Assembly: GCA_964370965.1 (NCBI GenBank)
Contig: CAYJLW010000048.1
Coordinates: forward strand, 1-30,867
DNA from: CAYJLW01 sp964370965
GTDB taxonomy: Bacteria > Actinomycetota > Acidimicrobiia > UBA2766
Direction of reading: 5' to 3'
Length of the DNA: 30,867 bases
Numbering within the stretch: position 1 is the stretch's first letter; each line of letters starts with the position of its first letter. Positions 23,978 to 30,867 of the stretch are shown here, one piece after another. The translations under genes were made by a program, and so were the position numbers. The notes under the pieces are model-generated. The model saw nothing but the letters and a program-made list of their open reading frames with translations. It was not told the origin of the DNA and did no database searches.

Positions 23978-25279
23978 ATGAGCAGGAACGAGGAGCTCCT
24001 GAGGCTGGCGGCGGAAGCCGTCCCGGCGGGCGTGTCGAATCTCCACCCCATCTTCGTGGAGAGAGCCCGGGGCGCCACGGTCACCGACGTCGAGGGCAAC
24101 GAGTACGTGGACTTCACCGGGGGCATCGGCGTCCTCAACGTGGGCCACCTGCCCCAGCCCGTGCAGGACGCCATCCGGGCGCAGGCCGACAAGGTCCTCC
24201 ACACCTGCTACCAGGTGCTCCCTAACGAGCCCTACGTGCGCTTGGCGGCGGCGCTGAACCGCCTCGTCCCCGGCGGGTCCCCGAAGAAGACCTTCTTCGT
24301 GAACACCGGGGCCGAGGCCACGGAGAACGGCGTCAAGATCGCCCGCCACTACACGGGCCGCCCCGGCGTCATCGCCTTCGAGCACGCTTTCCACGGGCGC
24401 ACCTACCTCGGCATGGCGATGACCGCCAAGTACCGGCCGTACAAGGCCGGCTTCGGTGCCGACGCCCCAGGCGTCCACCGGATGCCGTACCCGTACTGCT
24501 ACCGCTGCCCGGTCGGGCTCACCCACCCCGCCTGCGACCTCGCCTGCGTGGACTGGATCGCCGAGCGCCTCGACACGACCGCCGGCGCCGACCGCACCGC
24601 CGCTGCGATCGTGGAGCCCGTGGCGGGGGAGGGCGGCTTCATCCCGGCGCCCCCCGGTTGGCTCACCCGCTTCGCCGGCCTCTGCCGGGACAACGGCATC
24701 GTCTTCGTCGCCGACGAGGTGCAGAGCGGCTTCGGGCGCACCGCCCGCCTCTTCGCCATCGAGCACGAGGCGTCTCTCGAAGCCGACCTCCTGCTGTCCG
24801 CGAAGTCGATCGCCGCCGGCCTCCCGCTGGCCGCCGTCACCGGGAGAGTCGAGATCATGGACCACCCCCAGACGGGCGGTCTCGGCACCACGTTTGGCGG
24901 CAACCCGCTGGCCTGCGCCGCTGGTCTCGCCGTGGTCGGCATGCTCGAATCCGGGGACGTCCTCGCCCGGGCCGCCGCCTTCGCGGACACCGCCACGGCC
25001 CGCCTCGACGACATGGCGGATCGTCACGGCGTCGTGGGCGACCACCGGGGCCTCGGCGCCATGCGGGCCTTGGAGCTCGTCGCGGACCGGGACACGAAGG
25101 AGCCCGCCCCGGCGGCCGCCGCCGAGGTGGTGGCGCGGGCGCGCGAGCAGGGGCTCCTCCTGTTGCGCTGCGGCACGTTCGACAACGTCATCCGCATCCT
25201 GGCCCCGCTCACGATCGAGGACGACGTCCTTGCCCGTGGCCTCGACGTCCTCGACGCCTGCCTGGGGGCCGTGAGCTGA
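23978..25279 (+). CDS. gabT: class III aminotransferase, 4-aminobutyrate/putrescine type
   Basis: The 433-aa PLP enzyme is full length for the GABA/ornithine aminotransferase group. Seen are FFVNTGAEATENGVKIAR, the AFHGRT motif, VEPVAGEGGFIPAP, the PLP-contacting Asp in VADEVQSGFGR (D246) and the PLP-binding Lys in SAKSIAAGLPLAAVTGR (K276), then TTFGGNPLACAAG. GABA aminotransferase, yielding succinate semialdehyde for GabD2, is the likeliest activity. A putrescine aminotransferase yielding aminobutyraldehyde for the neighbouring dehydrogenase is an alternative that would also complete the pathway. The ATG has GGAGGG four bases upstream. It is the last gene of the pot operon. Confidence 0.85.
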   Translation: MSRNEELLRLAAEAVPAGVSNLHPIFVERARGATVTDVEGNEYVDFTGGIGVLNVGHLPQPVQDAIRAQADKVLHTCYQVLPNEPYVRLAAALNRLVPGGSPKKTFFVNTGAEATENGVKIARHYTGRPGVIAFEHAFHGRTYLGMAMTAKYRPYKAGFGADAPGVHRMPYPYCYRCPVGLTHPACDLACVDWIAERLDTTAGADRTAAAIVEPVAGEGGFIPAPPGWLTRFAGLCRDNGIVFVADEVQSGFGRTARLFAIEHEASLEADLLLSAKSIAAGLPLAAVTGRVEIMDHPQTGGLGTTFGGNPLACAAGLAVVGMLESGDVLARAAAFADTATARLDDMADRHGVVGDHRGLGAMRALELVADRDTKEPAPAAAAEVVARAREQGLLLLRCGTFDNVIRILAPLTIEDDVLARGLDVLDACLGAVS

Positions 25280-25314
25280 GCAACGGCATCGAACACCTGT
25301 TCGTCACCGCACGC

Positions 25315-25320
25315 TACGAT
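25315..25320 (+). promoter_or_regulatory. -10 box for leaderless helicase transcript
   Basis: TACGAT ends seven bases before the ATG at 25328. A second in-frame ATG at 25319 overlaps the box itself, so the -10 placement favours 25328 as the true start. Confidence 0.5.
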
Positions 25321-25327
25321 GGCGCCC

Positions 25328-27400
25328 ATGGCAGGGACACACGACCATCTCGTCGGGCTGAACGCGGCGCAGCGGGCGGCCGCCACACACGGCGCCGGGC
25401 CCCTGCTGGTGATCGCCGGGGCGGGCACGGGCAAGACCCGCACCCTCGTGGCCCGCGTCGCCCACCTCGTCTCCCAAGGCGTGCCGGCGGAGCGCATCCT
25501 GCTGCTCACCTTCACCCGCCGGGCCGCCCGGGAGATGCTCGAGCGGGCCGCCCGCCTCGTCGACAGCCGCCTCGCCGGCCGGGTCTGGGGGGGCACGTTC
25601 CACGCCGTGGCGAACCGGCTCCTCCGCATGCACGCCCCCACGCTCGGCCTCGACCCGGCCTTCACGGTCATCGACCAAGCCGACGCCGCCGACGTCATGA
25701 ACCTGGTCCGCTCCGAGCTCGGCCTCGCCGAGAAGGGCCGCCGCTTCCCCGCCAAGGGCACCCTCGCCGACGTCTACACCCACACCGTGAACGCCGGGCG
25801 CCCCCTCCCCCTTGTCGTGGAGGAGCGCTTCCCCTGGTGCCGGGACGACCTCGACGGCATCCGTGCGGTCTTCGAGGGCTACATGGAACGCAAGCGCTCC
25901 CAGGATCTCCTCGACTTCGACGACCTTCTCCTGCACTGGCGGGCGGCAGCGGAGTCTCCCGGGCTGGGCGAGCGCCTCGGCGCCATGTTCGACCACGTCC
26001 TGGTCGACGAGTACCAGGACACCAACGACCTCCAGGCCGCCATCGTGCGGGCGACGCGGGCTGCGTGCGCGAACGTCACGGCCGTGGGCGACGACGCCCA
26101 GGCGATCTATTCGTTCCGGGCCGCCACGGCCCGCAACATCCTGGAGTTCCCGGCGCAGTTCCCGGGCACGACGCTTGTCACGCTGGAGCAGAGCTACCGC
26201 GCCACCGGCCCACTCCTCGCCGTCGCCAACGGCGTCATCGCCCGCGCCAGGGAACGCTTCACCAAGGAGCTCTGGAGCGAGCGCCACGGCGAGGCGCGGC
26301 CCGATCTCGTCACCTGTGCCGACGAGATCCGCCAGGCCGACGCCGTCTGTGAGGCGGTCCTGTCGCACCTCGACGCCGGGCGACTCCTGCGCAGCCAGGC
26401 GGTGCTCTTCCGGGCCGGCCACCACAGCGACCTCCTCGAGGTGGAGCTCGGCCGGCGCAACATCCCGTTCGTGAAGTACGGCGGGCTCCGCTTCCTCGAA
26501 GCCGCGCACGTCAAGGACGTCCTCGCCTGCCTGCGGGTGCTGGAGAACCCCTACGACGAGCCCGCCTGGTTTCGTCTCCTGCGCCTCCTCGAAGGTGTGG
26601 GCCCGGCCACCGCGCGCCGCCTCGTGGAGGTCGCCGGTGTGCGGCCCCGCCTCGGCGACCCGGGGCCGCTGGGGCGCCTCGACGACGTCGTGGCCGGCGC
26701 CCCGGCCGACTCCCAGACCGAGCTCGCCGGCCTCGCCGCCGCCCTGGGCGACTGCGCGGGGGCGCCCGGGCCTCCCGCCGGCCGCCAGGTCGAGCGCCTC
26801 GCCGCCGCCCTCGCCCCGATCGTGCGCCGCCGCTACGACGGCGCCGAGGCCCGCCTCCGCGACCTCGACCAGCTCGCCCACTTCGCTTCCGGTCATGCCA
26901 GCCGGGCGCGGCTCCTCACCGAGCTCACTCTCGACCCTCCCGCCGTCACAGGCGATCTCGCCGGTCCCCCGCTCCTCGACGAGGACTACCTCGTCCTCTC
27001 CACAGTGCATTCGGCGAAGGGCTGTGAGTGGGACGTCGTCCACGTCATCCACGCCGCCGACGGCATGTTCCCCTCCGACATGGCCACGGGAGACCCCGAA
27101 GGCGTCGAGGAGGAACGTCGCCTCTTCTACGTGGCCCTCACCAGGGCCCGGGACTCCCTCCACGTCTACTTCCCGCTGCGGTACTTCCACCGGCGCCGCG
27201 GCCTCGGCGACGGGCACAACTGGGCCCAGCTCACGCGTTTCCTCCCTCCTGACGTGCAGGCGCTCTGCGAGCGGAGGAGCGCCGGCGTGGAGGCGGAGAC
27301 GGGCAGCGACGCCTCCGGCGACGTCCGGGGCGCCGGCGGGCCCGGGCGGATCCCGGCGGCCGCCGCCGTCGACGAGGCCCTCCGCTCCCTCTGGGCCTAG
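25328..27400 (+). CDS. UvrD/PcrA-like superfamily 1 DNA helicase
   Basis: The 690-aa protein is a 3'-5' SF1A helicase. The motifs are in order: Q/Walker A GAGTGKTRTLVARVAHL (K36), Ia with GTFHAVANRLLRMHA, motif II VDEYQDTN (D227, E228), III VGDDAQAIYSFRAA, IV LEQSYRATG, V STVHSAKGCEWDVVHVI, and VI EERRLFYVALTRARDSL. It is shorter than PcrA/UvrD (about 720-780 aa) and lacks an HRDC or nuclease domain. Role in nucleotide-excision or recombination repair is inferred from the family. Start at 25328 rests on the -10 box seven bases upstream. It is separated by 48 bp from gabT and likely has its own promoter. Confidence 0.9.
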   Translation: MAGTHDHLVGLNAAQRAAATHGAGPLLVIAGAGTGKTRTLVARVAHLVSQGVPAERILLLTFTRRAAREMLERAARLVDSRLAGRVWGGTFHAVANRLLRMHAPTLGLDPAFTVIDQADAADVMNLVRSELGLAEKGRRFPAKGTLADVYTHTVNAGRPLPLVVEERFPWCRDDLDGIRAVFEGYMERKRSQDLLDFDDLLLHWRAAAESPGLGERLGAMFDHVLVDEYQDTNDLQAAIVRATRAACANVTAVGDDAQAIYSFRAATARNILEFPAQFPGTTLVTLEQSYRATGPLLAVANGVIARARERFTKELWSERHGEARPDLVTCADEIRQADAVCEAVLSHLDAGRLLRSQAVLFRAGHHSDLLEVELGRRNIPFVKYGGLRFLEAAHVKDVLACLRVLENPYDEPAWFRLLRLLEGVGPATARRLVEVAGVRPRLGDPGPLGRLDDVVAGAPADSQTELAGLAAALGDCAGAPGPPAGRQVERLAAALAPIVRRRYDGAEARLRDLDQLAHFASGHASRARLLTELTLDPPAVTGDLAGPPLLDEDYLVLSTVHSAKGCEWDVVHVIHAADGMFPSDMATGDPEGVEEERRLFYVALTRARDSLHVYFPLRYFHRRRGLGDGHNWAQLTRFLPPDVQALCERRSAGVEAETGSDASGDVRGAGGPGRIPAAAAVDEALRSLWA

Positions 27401-27446
27401 GAGCCCCAACCGCCCGAAGTGGGCGCGTCACGCGTCACATATGACG

Positions 27447-27524
<78 letters not shown>

Positions 27525-27593
27525 GACCCGGTTCCGACCCACGCTCCTAGTGGGTGCCCGGTCCCTGGGGCGGGCCCACCCCAGAGGGCGGAG

Positions 27594-27623
27594 CCCACCT
27601 TGCAAGCAAGATTGCAAGGTGGG
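27594..27623. terminator. 12-bp perfect hairpin in the gene-free stretch before the regulator
   Basis: CCCACCTTGCAA (27594-27605) and TTGCAAGGTGGG (27612-27623) pair perfectly around a 6-nt loop. It lies about 200 bp beyond the stop of the minus-strand regulator gene and has no T-tract, so it may be a terminator or a protein site. The rest of 27525-27820 holds only short GC-rich inverted repeats; I see no gene or RNA in it. Confidence 0.4.
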
Positions 27624-27820
27624 GGCAAAAGGGCCTGGCGGGTTCCCCTCCGAAGTGGAGGTTGCTACGGTGCATCTGCCCGGGCCGGTGCGGGATGCCC
27701 AAACACCGCCCACTGTTCCCGTTCCGGTCCGAACCCAAGCACCGCCAACGGGGGGCGGGGTCGCCACCGGCGGCTCCACCCCCCGGGCAGCGGGTCAACC
27801 CGGGCCGACTGGCCCCGGGC

Positions 27821-28804
27821 TCACTTCGTGAGCGCCTCCCAGAGCTGCCACATAGTGGCGCTGCCCGGGAGGAGGCGTTCGACCCGCATGCGCGGGTCGT
27901 GTACCGGCGACGTGTCGGCGAAGAACAGCGCTCCCGCCGCCGTCTCGAAAGACCCCGCCGCGTCCATTGGGAGCTGGGCAGGGGTCCGGGAGTCGGTGGG
28001 GGCGAATGCCACCCGGATCGCCTCCCGGTAGGCGACGACGCCCGAGAGGCTCCTGTCGATGGGGGCGTACCAGTCCTTGGTGCGGAAGTCGTCCCAGAGA
28101 GCCCGCATGTAGCGCAGTCCGCGCAGGAGCTGGTCTGACGCGTGCTCGGCGGGGTCGGCGGTGCCGTCGCCGAGGCCCAGGACGTTGCTGATCCCGAGCC
28201 CGGGGTCCGCGGCGAGCTCGAGGAGGTGGACCTTGCGTCCCAGCATCCGCCCCCGCACCGTCGCCGCCGCGTCGGCGTCGATGCGGAAGAGGGCGTGGGC
28301 TCCTTCGGTCGAGTCGGCCAGAGCCTGCCCCCGCGGTACGGCACCGCCGTCGTCAACGAGCGCCCAGCCGTGCAGCAGGGCCGTGATCTCCGCGGCGGCG
28401 GGGCCGCCGGCGAGCTCGAAGAGCCGGGCGAGAGCGGCGTTCCCCCAGCAGACGAAGCCCCGGCAGTCGAAGACGTACGCCGGTGTGGACTCCTTCTCGA
28501 GCGTGGGGAAGTGCGTCTCCAGGAACCCGGCCAGGTCCTCCACCGACGGGTCGATGCCGGCCGACGCATAGAGGAAGTTCCGCAGGACGTCCTCGGCGCT
28601 GAGCTCGAAACGGTCGTCGGCGAGTCCCCGGGCGAAGAGGTCCATCTCCTCGCGTTCCGCTTGGCGCCCGCCGCGGAGGCGGTGGAGGTAGGAGTCGAGG
28701 GTCCCGATCCGCCACCCGATCCGGGAGGCCAGCTCCTGGCTGTTCACGCCGGCCCGGCGGCGCATGACGTCGATGAGCTCGTAGGTGGACAGCGGCACCA
28801 GCAT
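27821..28804 (-). CDS. XRE-type regulator with C-terminal sensor-like domain
   Basis: The 327-aa protein starts with a helix-turn-helix (residues ~5-55: YELIDVMRRRAGVNSQELAS, then RIGTLDSYLHRLRGG). The rest resembles the ligand-binding region of MmyB-type regulators (PAYVFDCRGFVCWGNAALARLFEL, then FETAAGALFFADTSPVHDPRM near the end), where fatty acids or other small molecules may bind. This family call is by eye. The ATG has GGGAGG five bases upstream; the open frame beyond it is not credible. It is divergent from the amidohydrolase, suggesting it regulates that gene. A second member, cut by the window end, lies on the other side of the amidohydrolase. Confidence 0.7.
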   Translation of the reverse strand: MLVPLSTYELIDVMRRRAGVNSQELASRIGWRIGTLDSYLHRLRGGRQAEREEMDLFARGLADDRFELSAEDVLRNFLYASAGIDPSVEDLAGFLETHFPTLEKESTPAYVFDCRGFVCWGNAALARLFELAGGPAAAEITALLHGWALVDDGGAVPRGQALADSTEGAHALFRIDADAAATVRGRMLGRKVHLLELAADPGLGISNVLGLGDGTADPAEHASDQLLRGLRYMRALWDDFRTKDWYAPIDRSLSGVVAYREAIRVAFAPTDSRTPAQLPMDAAGSFETAAGALFFADTSPVHDPRMRVERLLPGSATMWQLWEALTK

Positions 28805-28853
28805 GCGACCTCCCTGCGTGGTCGCCCCACTGCGGACATGATGGCACACCAAG

Positions 28854-28871
28854 GCGTGCTTGGCAGCACGC
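28854..28871. promoter_or_regulatory. inverted repeat in the divergent regulator/amidohydrolase space
   Basis: GCGTGCT (28854-28860) and AGCACGC (28865-28871) form a perfect 7-bp inverted repeat with a 4-bp centre, flanked by partial extension (AAG and CTT). It sits 50 bp upstream of the regulator start and about 125 bp before the amidohydrolase. An operator for the regulator is a reasonable guess. Confidence 0.4.
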
Positions 28872-28994
28872 TTGCAAGTTTTCCCTATTTCGGCGCCGAA
28901 GCTGTTCACGCAGGGTCCGGGGCGCGAAACTGCGAGCGGGTGCGCGCACTGTGCGGGGAGCCGCGGGTCGTCGCGGGTACGAGGAGGATCTCCG

Positions 28995-30701
28995 GTGGGC
29001 ATGAACTCCGGTGGCGGATCGGTGACCGTGCGCAACGCACGGATCTGGACGGGTGACGCCGCCTCCCCTTGGGCACACGAGGTGGTCGTGCGGGACGGCG
29101 TCGTGGAGTCCCTCGACGCCGGGGGCGTCGCCGGGAGGGTCGTCGACGCCGGAGGGCGTCTCGTCGTGCCCGGCCTGCACGACGGCCACTGCCATCCCCA
29201 CGTGCCCTTCACGCTGGTGAGCCCGGGCGCGCCCGCGCTCCTGTCCGCCGGCACCGTCACCGACCTGCTGGACGAGGTCCGGGCCTACGTCGAAGCGCAT
29301 CCGGAAGACAGGTACCCCCGGATGTTCGGGTGGATGTCGTCGGCGTTCGGCCCCGGTGAGGCTCCCCGCCGAGAGCTGCTCGACGGCGTCGTGCGCGACC
29401 GGCCCGCCTACCTCGTGCACCACAGCGGCCACGAGTTCTGGGCGAACACGCGGGCACTGGAGTTGGCCGGGGTGCTCGAGGCCGACCCGGACGGCCTGGC
29501 GTCCACCGCGGAGGTGGAGCGCGACCCCGCGACCGGTCTCGCCACCGGGGCGCTGGCGGAATCGGAGTACTCGGGCACCGACGGTGTCCTCCTCCGGGGC
29601 GTGCGGGAGGTGGGCGGTGTCAACGGCGCCCGGCAGGCCGAGGCTCTCCGGCAGGTCCTCGACGAGTTCCCGAAGTACGGGGTGACCTCGATCTGGACCA
29701 AGGACGGCTATCCGGAGCTCTCTCTCGTGTACGCCGATCTCCTCGCCGGGGACGGGTTGGCCGTGCGGGCGATGCTCGACCACCTGTACACCCCCTGCTC
29801 CATCCCGGAGCGCTTCGCCGCTTTCGCCGCCTGCGCCCACGAGATCGCCGCTTGCGGCCTCCCGGAGGGCTTCCTGCGCGCCGACGGCGTCACGCTGCTC
29901 TGCGACCTCGTCGCCCGCACCCACGGGGCCTGGATGAGCGAGCCCTACGGTGACGGCGCCGGCGACGGGGGCAGCGGGGCACCGGTGTTCCCCCCCGAGG
30001 AGTTCCGCCGCCAGGTCGCAGAGGCGGACGCCGCCGGGCTCAGCATCAGCATCCTGGCCCTGGGAGACCGGGCCGTGCACGAGAGCCTCGACGCCTTGGA
30101 GGCTGTCTCGGCCGCGAACCCGCCCCGGCGGCGCCGCCACGCGATCGAACACGCCCAGTACGTCCGACCCGAGGACTTCCCCCGGTTCGGGTCCCTGGAC
30201 GTCTCCGCTGTGATGAACCCCATCAGCGCCTACCCCGCCCCTGGGCGAGTCGAGGCGCTCCTCGCGAAGGTGGGCGCTGCCCGCCTGGAGCGGCTGTACC
30301 AGCCGTGGAGCGGCCTCGTGGCCGCCGGCGTCACGGTCGTGAGCGGGAGCGACTTCCCGTTCGGGCCCCTGGACCCGTTCCTCGGCATGCACGTCCTCGT
30401 CAACGGCACCGACCTCGCGGGCGAGGCCGAGGGCGGACTCTGGCCGCGCAAGCGCCTCGCCATGGAGGACGCCCTGCGGACCTGCACGACCGCTGCCGCG
30501 TACGCCCGCGGCGAAGAGAACCGCCTCGGCCGTCTCCTCCCCGGATTCGCCGGCGACCTCGTCGTGCTCTCCGAGGACGTCCTCGCGGAGGGCTACGACA
30601 CGGGCCGGCTCCCCTGGGTGAAGTCGCTCTGCACGGTCCTCAACGGCCATGTCGTCCACGAGGACGACGACACCGCCAAGGTCGTCTCCCTCGACGCCTG
30701 A
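28995..30701 (+). CDS. YtcJ-like amidohydrolase with altered metal site
   Basis: The 568-aa protein is of the Amidohydro_3 group, which usually hydrolyses amide or ester bonds with one or two metals. Seen are the strand-1 HxH in HDGHCHPH (H65, H67), RRHAIEHAQ (H382, H386), VSGSDFPFGPLDP (D453) and a C-terminal TTAAAYARGEE segment. Two usual metal-site residues look replaced: the HAIGD motif reads ILALGD (L354 for His) and the GVK stretch reads GVTLLCDL (T300 for Lys). Activity may therefore be changed or lost. I choose GTG 28995 because GGAGG lies seven bases upstream; ATG 29001 is the alternative. It lies between two paralogous regulators. Confidence 0.78.
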   Translation: MGMNSGGGSVTVRNARIWTGDAASPWAHEVVVRDGVVESLDAGGVAGRVVDAGGRLVVPGLHDGHCHPHVPFTLVSPGAPALLSAGTVTDLLDEVRAYVEAHPEDRYPRMFGWMSSAFGPGEAPRRELLDGVVRDRPAYLVHHSGHEFWANTRALELAGVLEADPDGLASTAEVERDPATGLATGALAESEYSGTDGVLLRGVREVGGVNGARQAEALRQVLDEFPKYGVTSIWTKDGYPELSLVYADLLAGDGLAVRAMLDHLYTPCSIPERFAAFAACAHEIAACGLPEGFLRADGVTLLCDLVARTHGAWMSEPYGDGAGDGGSGAPVFPPEEFRRQVAEADAAGLSISILALGDRAVHESLDALEAVSAANPPRRRRHAIEHAQYVRPEDFPRFGSLDVSAVMNPISAYPAPGRVEALLAKVGAARLERLYQPWSGLVAAGVTVVSGSDFPFGPLDPFLGMHVLVNGTDLAGEAEGGLWPRKRLAMEDALRTCTTAAAYARGEENRLGRLLPGFAGDLVVLSEDVLAEGYDTGRLPWVKSLCTVLNGHVVHEDDDTAKVVSLDA

Positions 30702-30747
30702 GGCATGTCCCGTGCCACGCGGCTTGCCCGGCCCCCGCCAAGTCGGT

Positions 30748-30867
30748 TCAGCCCATCTCCTGCCAGATCCCCCAGAGCTCGCGGGAGGCGGGGAGCACCC
30801 GCTCGATGCCCATGCGCGGGTCGTGGATGGGCACGGCGTCGGCGAGGAAGAGGCGGCCGAAGGGGGT
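30748..30867 (-). CDS. C-terminus of a second regulator of the 27821-28804 family (partial)
   Basis: Read on the minus strand, the last 120 bases encode 39 residues and a stop: TPFGRLFLADAVPIHDPRM, then GIERVLPASRELWGIWQEMG. By eye 18 of 35 aligned residues match the C-terminus of the regulator at 27821-28804, including HDPRM, ER, LP and both late Trp. Only the end is visible; the N-terminal HTH would lie beyond the window. It converges on the amidohydrolase with 46 bp between the stops. Confidence 0.8.
   Translation of the reverse strand, partial: TPFGRLFLADAVPIHDPRMGIERVLPASRELWGIWQEMG

Overview
The window reads as a very high-GC actinobacterial genome fragment, most likely a draft or metagenome-assembled genome. 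An acidimicrobial-type lineage is my guess; there is no rRNA or tRNA to confirm it. Supporting signs are the mycobacterial-type GabD2, the PucR and PadR regulators, GTG starts, and several genes whose ATG sits 6-7 nt after a TACGNT -10 box, as in leaderless actinobacterial transcripts. Two 10-N gaps (5226-5235 and 27447-27456) and G/C homopolymers beside them and at the window start show that it is stitched from at least three contigs. Gene order across those joins is not secure.

Block 1 (1-5225): poly-G contig end, a ~113-bp tandem repeat with hairpins, a secreted protein of unknown function (minus strand), a small SAM methyltransferase, a GabD2-type succinate-semialdehyde dehydrogenase (minus strand) and a malic enzyme.

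Block 2 (5236-27446): a giant secreted PKD-TTR-plug-NHL-YD/RHS protein (2480 aa, minus strand) with the same core domain order as animal teneurins and a variable C-terminal tip. Next come ribosomal protein L33, a PfkB-family kinase, a RodZ-like membrane HTH protein and a PadR regulator. A polyamine locus follows: aminobutyraldehyde dehydrogenase, a probable small RNA with C-rich loops, a PucR regulator, a 12-bp-arm palindrome, then potA-potD-potB-potC and a class III (GABA-type) aminotransferase. The block ends with a UvrD-like helicase.

Block 3 (27457-30867): an XRE-type regulator with a sensor-like C-terminus (minus strand), a divergent YtcJ-like amidohydrolase that seems to lack two metal-site residues, and the C-terminus of a second copy of the same regulator family, cut by the window end.

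Together PotABCD uptake, aminotransferase, aminobutyraldehyde dehydrogenase and GabD2 form most of a putrescine to GABA to succinate route. The malic enzyme would connect it to pyruvate. The most unusual items are the teneurin-like protein, the C-rich-loop RNA candidate and the long palindrome between pucR and potA. All functions are assigned by reading motifs; no database search was run.
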